A DNA stretch of 33,738 nt from Nemertoderma westbladi (taxonomy: Eukaryota; Xenacoelomorpha; Nemertodermatida; Nemertodermatidae): assembly GCA_032718475.1 (NCBI GenBank), contig JAUCBJ010002376.1, positions 1-33,738 on the forward strand. Direction: 5' to 3'. The position numbers and the translations under genes are program-made. Of this stretch, positions 20,484 to 30,283 are shown piece by piece; within the stretch, counting starts at the first letter, position 1, and the number at the start of each line of letters is the position of its first letter. The notes below the pieces were generated by a model that made no database searches, was not told where the DNA came from, and was given only the letters and a program-made list of their open reading frames with translations.

Positions 20484-20905
20484 ATGCATCAACAGACCTA
20501 CAGTAGATGCAGCCTTAACTGCATTCTAGGCCGCTGTAGTCTGTTTGAGTCGGGACTCTTTCTGCGCCGTATAGAGGTCATTTCGGTCACTTCTGAATTT
20601 TGTGGTCAGTCCAGGGGGCCCTTTTCCTGTTTCGAGGGTGTACAGGAACTGTTTCTGCAGCTGCTAACTTAACTGCTCCTGTGAAGGCAGTATAGCCCTC
20701 GCAGTGATCTGCCACCTCAGAGGCAAGAACCTCATACCTGTTGCTCAGCTGTAGTGTGAAGCTGGATCTCACACTTGGCTGTTGCAACAGAGAAGACCAG
20801 TCATGCCGCGGCAAGGCAGATTTCTTTGTACTGCTAGCACGCAGACTAAGTCTTACCTTGGCCACAATAAGGCGGTGATCACTGGAGAAGGGTCGAAGTG
20901 TAAAA
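20484..20905 (-). mobile_element. RTE-like LINE fragment, inverted copy
   Basis: On the minus strand this encodes SSDHRLIVAKVRLSLRAS, the SDH motif that closes the apurinic endonuclease domain of LINEs, then [20 protein letters not shown] and NRKRAPWTD. It matches the copy at 2965-3400 nearly base for base, but retains more of the endonuclease end and none of the reverse transcriptase. Truncated and inactive. Confidence 0.8.
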
Positions 20906-21004
20906 GCATTTTTTTACAGTCTTGTATAGAGCTCCTGTATTTCCTACGAAACAGAATCTATCTGGGACTTGTGACCACTGGGTCCACTATGAAATAAATA
21001 AATA
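20906..21004 (+). repeat. Possible LINE 3' tail with (AAAT)n
   Basis: CTTGTGACCACTGGGTCCAC followed by TATG and an AAATAAATAAATAAAT run resembles the microsatellite-tailed 3' end of RTE-type LINEs. No coding part adjoins it in the same orientation, so the call is tentative. Confidence 0.3.
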
Positions 21005-21586
21005 AATCAGATTTAATGTGTTGAATAATAATTGATATTTTTTCTTTGGATTTAGATTTTATTTTTCACTCTCTCCCTCTCATTTCCCCTCAATTATATT
21101 TTTTGCCCCACTGATTTACGCCCCTTTTTTGGTTCTCTGGGGGGCTGTAGCCCCCCGTGGTGCATACAGTAGAGCCCGTGTCCCTCACCACTGACCCGGC
21201 CCCAGGCGACCCACCACTCTTTCCCGGCCCTAGTGTCATTTTTTGAGAACACGGACCCCCCCCCCCCCCCCCCCCCCACCAAAAAAAAATGTTTTACAGT
21301 ACAAAACTTTATCATTTATCATGGCCATTGCTGCATGGCCATGATTTTTTTTTCATTAATTACATATTGTTCCTGATATCATACAACCTCGAAAAAATTT
21401 TTTTTTTAATTTTTACCGTTTTTCATTAAAAAAATAAATAAAATAATGTAATATGTTAGCAATATTTAACATTTTTATTTAAAAAGAATAAAAATACATA
21501 TTTTTATCTTAAATCAGTAATCTTGGCTCAAATCGAACAAACTTTTTTTTTAAATATTCTACACATCGACCTGACTCTAAATATAA
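21005..21586. other. Low-complexity intergenic stretch with a 22-C tract and hairpin
   Basis: Contains 22 consecutive C (21256-21277) and a perfect 10-bp hairpin ATCATGGCCA / TGGCCATGAT with an 8-base loop (21318-21345), with AT-rich filler. A GGGGGGCTGTAGCCCCCC inverted repeat lies near 21139-21156. No gene. Confidence 0.55.
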
Positions 21587-21798
21587 AGGCCATGATACAC
21601 CACAGGAGCGGCGAGCGGCAGCGGCGAGCGAGTTTTTTTTTTAAAAATAGAACACATTATTTTCTATGGGTGATGATACACCACAAATGGCTGCTGCCGC
21701 TCCTATAGTGTATCATACTAAAAGTCGCGGCTCACATCGGCCGCTCGCCGCGGCCGCCCGCCGATGCCGCTCGCCGCTCCTGTGGTGTATCATGGCCT
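21587..21798. mobile_element. Harbinger-like MITE, 212 bp
   Basis: Terminal inverted repeats of over 30 bp begin AGGCCATGATACACCACAGG and continue AGCGGCGAGCGGCA at both ends. They are flanked by TAA at 21584-21586 and TAA at 21799-21801, the 3-bp TWA duplication typical of PIF/Harbinger elements. A second, internal inverted pair (TGATACACCAC near 21672, GTGTATCAT near 21708) suggests the element is built of nested palindromes. There is no transposase. Confidence 0.78.
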
Positions 21799-21897
21799 TA
21801 ACATTAGTTTTGTGATACATACTTTCAGTTAAAATGTGGTACTTAAGAACATCATAAATTATTAAAAAATATACTACATATATAAATGTGACCTATA

Positions 21898-21927
21898 CTA
21901 ATGTGAACAATACATTGTTCACATTAG
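21898..21927. repeat. Perfect 14-bp palindrome with 2-base loop
   Basis: CTAATGTGAACAAT and ATTGTTCACATTAG face each other across AC, with no mismatch. It could form a cruciform or be a remnant of a foldback element. No function can be assigned. Confidence 0.7.
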
Positions 21928-22096
21928 AATCAGCTTGTGGGGCGAGACACGTAGTCGTCGAGCCTTGGAATACGCTTCATATAGGCTCCAATCTGTTCGT
22001 CCGTACGCAAACACGTTTTTTAAAATTAATTCTTGAAAGCCAACAATCATTACTAGAATCAAACCAACTTTGTTATGCAGTCCGTTGAAAGAGTAG

Positions 22097-22390
22097 AAAT
22101 AATCTGAGTTTTTGTCAAAATGAGACAGTCTGACACTCAGTAAATACCGGTAGTTTCTGACTTTTGATAAAAACCGAAATAAGTCGCTCAATCAAAAATG
22201 ATGAATTAAACCAAACTTGTACTGTACGTATGAAGTCTATCAGAATTTTGGAAAGTATCTGAAGTTTGGTCAAAATAATACAGTCTGTCAGTCGGTACCG
22301 GAGGTTTCAGACTTTATATAAAAACCTAAATAAGTCGGGCAATTGCAGATGAAATTAAACCAAAAGTTGTACGTATACAGTCTCTCTCGT
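22097..22390 (+). repeat. Imperfect tandem duplication of a ~160-bp unit
   Basis: Two diverged copies begin ATCTGAGTTTTTGTCAAAAT (about 22098) and ATCTGAAGTTTGGTCAAAAT (about 22257). Both continue with a CAGTCTG block, a CGG-rich spot, AAATAAGTCG and a TTAAACCAAA block. Part of the unit also occurs near 28641-28700. It is presumably an old repeat family. Two small overlapping ORFs here are not credible genes. Confidence 0.6.
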
Positions 22391-22816
22391 GCTGCGCGAA
22401 GTCCCCACGAACATGTACTGTAGGCCTAAATACGGTATCATACATATACATATCATTGCGTTACAAGGATTCCAAATATTGCAAGAATTATTGTTCATTT
22501 CTGTAAGTAAAATGAAATTTTTGTGAGCTGGACAACAGAAGTTCTATTTCGAATTTCAAGCAATATGATAAATGTTTGTAGAAAAATTTGTAGGAGGTGT
22601 CATCACAAAATGACACAATATTACGGGTCATTTAATGGACAATTTTCATGGTTGCTAGTATTTCTTTAAATTCAAAACTTGGAAGCATTACATCAGCTAC
22701 AGTACCACAGGAAATATATATAAAGGATTTGCCAGCGCATATGAACTGGAATCTGGTCTTTATATTTGAAAAGGTTCAAAATTCATAACACGTGAATTAC
22801 TATTAAAAATATCAAT
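22391..22816. other. Intergenic, nothing recognised
   Basis: AT-rich sequence without repeats or coding pattern that I can see. Confidence 0.4.
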
Positions 22817-23933
22817 ACACCATCCCCCTTAATACAACAACCATTTTTGGCAAGTCGAGGCACCAACCACCCCCCAAGATTTACTTTGCCAGTTCGTACT
22901 GTACTAAAAACAGTTTTACATTTCACTCAAAATTGTCTTCAGTTTAACGTTTAAAACTCTCCATCTTGTTTTTTTCATTACTCGTAAATTAATATTCTAG
23001 AATTGAGTAATAATACATTCGAATTAATGGCATATCCTAATATTATTATTTACGCGTCAAAATGTTGATATCTGAGGCCCCCCTCACACGGAGCAACTTG
23101 TTTCTGCAACTTGTTTCTGAAACTTGTTGCTGGACCCCCTCACACACAGAAACAAGTTGCTGCAACTTGTTTCTGCAACTTGTTTCCGAAACTTGTTTCA
23201 GCAACTTGTTGCTGGACCCCCGCACACACTGAAACTTGTTGCTCAAGAAAATAACAATTATTTCAAAACAAATAGCTAACATTTCCAGTCATTTATATAT
23301 AATATCAAATCACTCAATTTATCGAATATTAGCTCTAATCTAAAAATTGGATGTAAAAAAGGTTTTTTAAAAAGTTGCTGGGTATATAACTTCCAGCAAC
23401 TTGTTGCTGGACCCCCTCACACACAGAAATAAGTTTCGGAAACAAGTTGCAGAAACTTGTTGCTGGAGTCCTCACACACAGAAATAAGTTTCGGAAACAA
23501 GTTGCAGCAACAAGTTTCTGTATGTGAGGGGGTCCAGCAACAAGTTTCAGAAACAAGTTGCTCCGTGTGAGGGGGGCCTGATAATATCCCTCTCTGGAAA
23601 TTATTGGTGAAAATGAAAACTGTTTTCTCTCATTCGAAATTTGCAGGAAGGTGGTTCTAATGATGTGTACAGTTCACAGTAGATGACATTTAAAGGGTGA
23701 AAATTAAAGCCAATAGAGATGGCTAAATATTGATAAATAAGCATTTTTTTTATCGGTTTGTTGTAGCTAAATAATTTTAAATTGAAAAATCCGGCCCAGC
23801 CAGCAGTAAGAAAAGATGTCGAACTATCTTCATACCAAATTTGGTAACATTTGATTGAAATTTGAAAAAAATTAGGGGGGGGGGGGTGCTCCGACTTGCT
23901 AAAAATTGGTTGTTGTATTAAAGGAAATGGTGT
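22817..23933. mobile_element. TIR element interrupted by another MITE
   Basis: The left end ACACCATCCCCCTTAATACA continues CAACCATTTTTGGCAAGTCG. The right end (23933 down to about 23875) repeats this in inverse with a few mismatches, including a C/G-rich tract just inside (12 G at 23875-23886). The interior carries the separate 503-bp element at 23076-23578 and no transposase. A target duplication is not clear, so the class is open. Confidence 0.6.
23076..23578. mobile_element. MITE with GGCCCCCCTCACACGG termini and AACTTGTT subrepeats
   Basis: Both ends begin GGCCCCCCTCACACGGAGCA followed by ACTTGTTTCTG, in inverted orientation, and are flanked by TGA on each side. Each arm is made of a roughly 12-13-bp word, GCAACTTGTTTCT and variants, repeated several times, and of further CCCCCTCACACA blocks, so each arm contains smaller copies of its own terminus. 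A unique AT-rich core of about 150 bp lies between. The 3-bp flanks and GGCCC ends suggest a Harbinger-like MITE. Confidence 0.72.
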
Positions 23934-24372
23934 GTAATGTTATTTGCATCGAAATTAAGGCAACATAAAAGGAATTTTCTGGAACATCACTGCTCAAGTT
24001 TCACTAATATTTTTAAAGAATATATTTAGAATCAAGGCAATCGTAATATTGCGATGGCGTGGTTGGAGAATCCAAGGCGTACTAACCGATAGCTAACTTG
24101 TAAATTTTACGGAATTTAATAGGTAACTTGAGTATCAAAATTACACGGTAAACACAGTGAAATATTTGTGTACATCAAAATCTCTAATATTTTGTGAAAA
24201 TTATAAACATTTTTCATAGCTTTCCCCTGTATTTTATTTGTTGGTGCTGATTTTAATTACAGTTGTGTTTGCTTATGTTTGGGCTGCATTCTACTCTATT
24301 ATGATTTGTCCTAATGTGTTCCACAGTGTTCTGTAAAATGATATATTTTGTTGGTGTTAAAATTATAATAAT
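23934..24372. promoter_or_regulatory. 5' flank of the SLC6-like gene
   Basis: AT-rich upstream sequence of the transporter ORF. It presumably holds the promoter and 5' UTR, but no TATA box or initiator can be named with confidence. Confidence 0.3.
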
Positions 24373-26721
24373 ATGAGTAAAAGAAGAAGAAAATCAGTTA
24401 GTTTTCAGTTGACAGAAGCCTCGAATGGTACATGTTCAAGTTCTGAGTTAAGCAGCGTCAGCAACGAAACTATCCCTGAAACTACCATCGATCCTATCTC
24501 TGATGAATTTGGACGTGAGGTCTCATATTCTACAGCACGAGACGAAATGGATTTTCCAGAATACTACCCAGGTGATTTCCATGTGTTTAGAGATTCCCAC
24601 GGTGACATTAGTTTCCATCCAGCGGTGCCATTAAAAACTGTTCAAATGCAATGGAATCGCAGAATACGTGAGTTTGTTTTGGATGATACACATAAGAGTG
24701 AGTCCGAATCATCAAAAACACTTTTCACAGAAAAGTGGGAATATTTGCTTTTACCAATAGGGTTTGCAGTAGGAACTTCAAATGTTTTAAAATTTCCATT
24801 CGAGATGAATACACACGGCGGATTAGTTTTTCTCTTTCAATTCACTTTTTGGTACCTGCTGTTGGCATTACCTCTCATGACCCTAGAAATGGGCATTGGT
24901 CAACGTTTTCGGCGTAGTATCATTCTTTCGTGGTATCAAATAAATCCATACTTCTTGGGAATTGGGATAGCCAGTGCAACATTGGTTTGCTTAACCGTAA
25001 GTATCTACAATGTTGGGGTGTCCTTTTGTTTTTACTATTTATTCATGTCGCTACAAGATCCTCTCCCATGGCGGATTTGTATTGCAGATGAAACAATTAC
25101 TTACAATGGTGATTTGTGGCATATAAATGAAAGTTCAGTAAAGTGTCTGCAGGAGACAAATTCTAGTGAGTATTTCTATTACATCACTTCACTGAATTTA
25201 GCTGCAAATATTTATGATTACAAACCGCCATATATTTCTAAAAGTGTATTTGGTTTCAATACAGCTACCTGGATATTGATTTTTATATGTTTACAAGGGG
25301 GGTTTCAGAGATCGGCATTAATTAGACGTTTTACCGTTCCATATTGGATGATAATGTCGATAGTAACATGCATATACGCACTCTTTTCCAATGGTGGAGT
25401 GGATGGTCTCGAATACCTGTTTAAACCTTCATTTGCTAAACTTATCAGTATGAAATCGTGGTATACAGCTATGGTTCGGGCATTGTTTAGCTCAGGAGTA
25501 GGTTATGGCAGCTATATTTGTTTCAGCGGTTTCCAGCCACGATCAAACAACTTTTACAGAGATGCTCGAATTGTGGCAAGTGTCGATTATATCATGTCTA
25601 TAATATTCGCTGTTACTATCTATGCGACTCTTGGAAGAAAGGCCTTTATTGAGGCTGAGTTGTGTCGCGAAACTCAAGCTTCTAACTGTTCTACTAACAT
25701 AACTCATTTACTACAGAGTTATACATCTGGAGGTGGAGATTATATAGCCTTCATGCAAGTATCGGACATGTTTGAAATGATAAATATGTCTCAATTTTGG
25801 TGCGCTGCCCACTTTGCTATTCTGGCATTTATTGGAACTGATACAGTGCTTGCAATGGTGGAAGTTATTAGCACCGCTGTACACGAAACCAAATTATTGA
25901 TGAAAATTAACTTCAAGTTATGGTTGTTCATTCTATGTGTAATTCTATGGTCAATTGGTTCAATATTTACGTTACAAATTGGGAAATATCTCAGCGACGT
26001 AGCAGATACTTATATCTATTTAACAACTTCTATAATGTCCATGCTAACTGCTTTATGTATATCATTGTCTGCCAGTGTCTTCAATCGTTTGATTTTCGAC
26101 TTTGAAACGATGACAGGAAATAAACCACAAATATATAAGATGATTGTTTGGAAATATTTTTCACCAATAATCCTGTCAATGATGACTGTTAGTGAAATTA
26201 TTGGACATTTATTACATGGGCACAAATATACACCATATGGTGCTTTACACTCTGATGATGATTTGGGAAATCTAGAAGTAGATGATCTCCCAATTTACAC
26301 TGATATATGTGGCTACACGATGGCCTTCTTCATATTAATTTGGATTCCTATTCTTGCTCTCTTGAATTACCGTGGGAAACTCAAAAATTGCGAAATGTTG
26401 AAGAATTATTTAGTGTTTCCCGAAGGAAGATTACGCGATATTCATAGTTTGGGTGAAAAACACCTAACTAGCCTGGAAGCTACCGTTTTGTTTATGTCAA
26501 TTCCTTTAGAAAATAAACTTTGGAAAGGTAAAATTCGCCACAAATTCTATCGCAGAAGAACTTCTATCCCATTTGATGGTCGATATGGTCTTCAGATCAG
26601 TTGGAGTTCAGGTGAAAGTAAAAAAGACGAAACGAAGAATCCTCCAAATGTAGAAGTTGAAGAGGAAGAATCTTCCCAATATGTAACTGCTTCAGAATCT
26701 TTATCAGATAATGATAAATAA
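24373..26721 (+). CDS. SLC6-like Na+/Cl- coupled transporter, divergent, intronless
   Basis: 782 residues. A long charged cytosolic N-terminus (1-120) is followed by about twelve hydrophobic segments. TM1 (about 124-143) reads GFAVGTSNVLKFPF where family members usually have GYAVGLGNVWRFPY, so the Trp and the gate Arg are changed to Leu and Lys. GG at 149-150 and LEMGIGQ (171-177) are conserved. A large extracellular loop has Cys236 and Cys258, a likely disulfide pair, with N-glycosylation sites around 251-263. TM6 and after read FSSGVGYGSY...SNNFYRDA (372-398), and TM8 has IGTDTVLAMVEV (487-498). The acidic tail is rich in E and S. SLC6 proteins import neurotransmitters, amino acids or osmolytes; the substrate cannot be inferred. 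Family genes usually have many introns, so a retrogene is likely. ATG at 24373 is the first in frame. Confidence 0.9.
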   Translation: MSKRRRKSVSFQLTEASNGTCSSSELSSVSNETIPETTIDPISDEFGREVSYSTARDEMDFPEYYPGDFHVFRDSHGDISFHPAVPLKTVQMQWNRRIREFVLDDTHKSESESSKTLFTEKWEYLLLPIGFAVGTSNVLKFPFEMNTHGGLVFLFQFTFWYLLLALPLMTLEMGIGQRFRRSIILSWYQINPYFLGIGIASATLVCLTVSIYNVGVSFCFYYLFMSLQDPLPWRICIADETITYNGDLWHINESSVKCLQETNSSEYFYYITSLNLAANIYDYKPPYISKSVFGFNTATWILIFICLQGGFQRSALIRRFTVPYWMIMSIVTCIYALFSNGGVDGLEYLFKPSFAKLISMKSWYTAMVRALFSSGVGYGSYICFSGFQPRSNNFYRDARIVASVDYIMSIIFAVTIYATLGRKAFIEAELCRETQASNCSTNITHLLQSYTSGGGDYIAFMQVSDMFEMINMSQFWCAAHFAILAFIGTDTVLAMVEVISTAVHETKLLMKINFKLWLFILCVILWSIGSIFTLQIGKYLSDVADTYIYLTTSIMSMLTALCISLSASVFNRLIFDFETMTGNKPQIYKMIVWKYFSPIILSMMTVSEIIGHLLHGHKYTPYGALHSDDDLGNLEVDDLPIYTDICGYTMAFFILIWIPILALLNYRGKLKNCEMLKNYLVFPEGRLRDIHSLGEKHLTSLEATVLFMSIPLENKLWKGKIRHKFYRRRTSIPFDGRYGLQISWSSGESKKDETKNPPNVEVEEEESSQYVTASESLSDNDK

Positions 26722-26728
26722 TTTAATG

Positions 26729-26759
26729 AATAAATATTGAATAAAGATAATTTAATAAA
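26729..26759 (+). terminator. Cluster of polyadenylation signals after the SLC6-like gene
   Basis: AATAAA occurs at 26729, 26740 and 26754, immediately after the TAA stop at 26719-26721. This would give a very short 3' UTR. Confidence 0.5.
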
Positions 26760-28640
26760 TAAATATTTAAGTAGAATATCTTTCATTTGAAACTTTTCTT
26801 ATTTCCTACTTTAGTTTGAAGCAATTTTCATCACCAATAAAAATGGAAACTCAATTTAAATTAGACATAATCAGCCACAGGTAGGCCCTACAATTAAGTT
26901 ATTTAATTAAATTTGAAGATAATTAAATTCAGTCATTAAAAGATTTCATGGGATGTCAGTAAATAGAAGATTAATATTTATTAAATATAATTAAACAAAT
27001 ATATTATAAATAATAAATCAATGTATCGATAAACCTTCATGGGCGGGATAACGTATTGTAGTATCCGAAATATTGTTCTAAATTATCCAAAAACTTTTAT
27101 TAAAATCAAATTCGCGGAAACGACGCCTTTAATAAAAAAAATCCATGATTGGTGTAGATAATCTCAGCGTAGTCATGGAAGCGATATCGATTCCAGATCC
27201 GGTTTAGTTACCAAGACTCCCATGACATGACTTACAAAAATTTGTTTTCGAACAAGACATGGTAGGATGCTCTATCGGTAGTGCCTTGTTTTTGGAACGA
27301 AAGACGTGAAATTTAAACTGTTTCTCTTAAATGCACCCCGGTACCGGCCTACAGATAACATCATACAGTATTTACTTAGTGCAGTGTTCACCCATCTATA
27401 CAGTCGATTATCATATTATGTAATATAAAAATAGTATCCCTAAAAATGCTATAACAAGCATTCCTTAGCAAAGTATAGTATAGTATTTAATTATATGTAA
27501 ATTTATATTTTTAATATTGATGATTTTCATGTAAATTATACGTTTACTAAATTGCTTATCTTTAGGTATTCGGGAAGAAAGTTGGGGTCTTACTCCTTAG
27601 TTGGGGTCTTACTCCTTAGTTTGGGTCTAACTCCTTAGATCATAAATGAACATACAGTAGATTTGAGTTTACCCATCGATTTCCGCCCCTGAGGGTCTTC
27701 TTACAGGGTATTAATTAATTAATTTATTCCAGAAACATGATCAAACAGCAGTAACATCGAATTAAACATACCGTAAAACTACAGAAACATGTCCTATTTA
27801 GGCCTACAGAACTACAGTAATTAATCTTTGTTATCGGTAAATTTTGTACCGTGGCCTAAATGTAATATGAGGACTTTAACAAAAACCTACTAAATTAACG
27901 TGAACTATTTCTAATTTCCAAAACCCTAAAAATTCCATAATACTGTAATAAAATAATAAATTTTTCCTACAGTAATACTGTATCTCTCAACAGTCTGACA
28001 ATATAATACGTACTGACGTAAAACAAACCGAGCTGCAAAATAAACAGCACTAACTGCTAATAGGTTCGATTTGACTACCGGTAGCAGAGGTAAGGAGTAG
28101 GCCTAAGGCATTGCCCCCATGGCTTCACATAGCATCCTATGGGCTTCCTACAGCATATTACTTATTTAAGTTCAGTTTCATTGCACCAAATATTAATTAG
28201 GCCAACTAAAAAGAAAACAGGATTGGTAAGACCAGTGGTCAATCTATGTAGGATTGGTTAGGAAGGTATTTACTAGAGATCCATAAAGAATACTCATATA
28301 TGCTATATTTCTCGGGTTCACGGTCCTACTTACTGACTTATTTCAGAACAAGGCCATCTAAATAACAGGCCATGACGATGACAAGGACCTATAAAATAGG
28401 ACCTGAAAAATAGAAACCTAGGACCTGCAAAATTATTGTAGGCTGACTGCTGAATTATCAAATATTATATTTTCCACGAATGCAGGGTCCATTATTTAAA
28501 AGGAGATAACTAGATTTTCGTAAAGAATTTAATTGAAAAGTATTTAATAATTAATTAATTAATTATCGCTCGAGTTCCTGCAGCTTTTATTTGTTTGCGG
28601 CTGCCTCTGGCTATGTTTGTGGCAGGAATGTTTGAACGCT
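26760..28640. other. AT-rich intergenic DNA
   Basis: No gene was recognised. It contains TACTGTA/CAGTA words, AGGCCTA words near 27801 and 28100, repeated AGGACCT near 28385-28435, and AATTAATTAATT runs near 27710 and 28545. Confidence 0.45.
27582..27638 (+). repeat. Three tandem 19-bp repeats
   Basis: TTGGGGTCTTACTCCTTAG occurs twice exactly (27582-27600, 27601-27619), then once with changes (27620-27638). It is an isolated minisatellite with no evident role. Confidence 0.85.
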
Positions 28641-29149
28641 AATAAGTCAGTCAATCGTGGATGAAATAGAACCAAACTTGGTACACATGTAGTCTATCAA
28701 AAATTTAAAAATTCTATACACAGAAAGGCTTCTACAGTTACTCTGTCTGCCGCTAGGGGGCGAATTAACAGAAACGTAAAAATAGCAGTAATTATAGAAC
28801 CAACCACCAGATTTATCTGAAAGTTTGTAGCAGTAACCTACGAGCATCGCATAATTAGAAACTATACACACAAACAGACTTTTACACATCTGTCTGCCGC
28901 TAGGGGGCGAATTGACAGAAACGTAAAAAAAAGTAGCTGTAATTATAGAACCAACCATCAGATTCATCTGAAATTTCGAAATTTGGTTGCAGTAACCTAC
29001 GAGCATCGCATAATTAGAAATTCTACACACAGACAGACTTTTACACCTCTGTCTGCCGCTAGGGGGCGAATTGACAGAAACTTAAAAAAAAGTAGCTGTA
29101 ATTATAGAACCAACCATCAGATTCATCTAAAATTTCGAAATTTGGTAGT
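28641..29149 (+). repeat. Three-copy ~150-bp tandem repeat carrying a CTCF-like word
   Basis: Three head-to-tail copies share CTGTCTGCCGCTAGGGGGCG, AATTGACAGAAACGTAAAAA, ATTATAGAACCAACCA and AACCTACGAGCATCGCATAA. The word CCGCTAGGGGGCG is identical in all three, at 28750-28762, 28897-28909 and 29056-29068 (spacings 147 and 159). It resembles the CTCF core binding motif as I recall it. The first copy opens with AATAAGTC and AACCAAACTTG blocks seen near 22174-22260. The third copy is cut short where the LTR element begins. Confidence 0.8.
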
Positions 29150-29228
29150 AATAATGTAAGCGGATTCAATTCCCTGCACTACCCAGCGGAAAATGGGCAA
29201 AGTGGCATTTTACCAATTATAGTTGAGA

Positions 29229-29256
29229 AGGTGACATTACCAAGATAATGTCACCT
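29229..29256 (+). repeat. Hairpin in the presumed LTR
   Basis: GGTGACATTA (29230-29239) and TAATGTCACC (29246-29255) pair perfectly round a CCAAGA loop, extended by one A-T pair. Confidence 0.7.
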
Positions 29257-29525
29257 AATAACCAACTTAAAGGCGATTCACATTGCCAGCCATAAGAAAA
29301 GTTGAGAGGTCATAAACCATCTCAAGGGGACAAAGGGGCTAGCAAGTGGGGATAGTGGCAACAGGGTGTGGCGAGATGGAGATTAATTAGGTTTGCAGAA
29401 CATGAGAACAATTAGAAGTACAGGTAATTAGAACGCATCCATTGGCCAGGCCACTCAGAACAGTAGGAGTAACTAATATGTGTTGGTAATATAACCGTTG
29501 TACATATTGATTATATTATTATATT

Positions 29526-29542
29526 GACGGTTTTTAACCGTC
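29526..29542 (+). repeat. Short hairpin in the presumed LTR
   Basis: GACGGTT, a TTT loop, then AACCGTC: a perfect 7-bp stem. Confidence 0.6.
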
Positions 29543-30189
29543 GTCACTACCGTGCTATTATATTCTGATTGTGCTATTATTACGATCTGACATTATTAAT
29601 ATCATACACTATAACTCAGTTATTACAACGGCATCAGCCTTAACATTCAGACTACAGCCTTTCAGCAGCCTACGGACGCGGCGTGTTAGCTTATTCAATC
29701 CCGCTAACACCCCATAAAGTTGTAAGCCGATAAGCAATATTGGGAGCCACGAGATTGGGCAATTAACCAACTCGTGCCATCCCAATAAGAGTGGGAAGGA
29801 AGCACACAATAAAGGGTCAGGGGCCAAACCCCTAACCCAGAGAGTACAGGTGGAGTGAACGGGAACACTCCACGGGGCGCCAACAAGGGTATCAACCAAT
29901 CAGAGGGGGGCAAGGCATCGATTGAGTAGAGCAGTAAGGCCACCGTGCAATATAACCAATAACACAATGTCAGTAATTCAGTTATCTCAGTGCAGTGTAG
30001 GTTAGTTAGTTTAGATAGGGGAGCACGGGACTTTAGTTACCGTATCCCGCCTTCCGTATATTATATTACAGTCATCATATCTATATCTTATACCTATCAA
30101 TTATTATACACCGAATATCAGAACTCATTCACTATTTCCGTTTACTCTTTATACACGGCGGGGACGCGTAAACTAAACACCGGATAAAT

Positions 30190-30210
30190 CGGGATCCCTC
30201 CTGGATCCCG
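30190..30210 (+). repeat. Hairpin just upstream of the gag-like ORF
   Basis: CGGGATCC and GGATCCCG pair perfectly over 8 bp with loop CTCCT. It lies about 75 bases before the gag start and overlaps the candidate primer-binding site. It could be a packaging or regulatory structure, or mark the LTR edge. Confidence 0.55.
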
Positions 30211-30283
30211 TCACAGTAACTAAATCAGCTGCCGCCCTAGATAAACTCAATAATCAACTAGCACCGAAATCTGCAGAAGAGAG

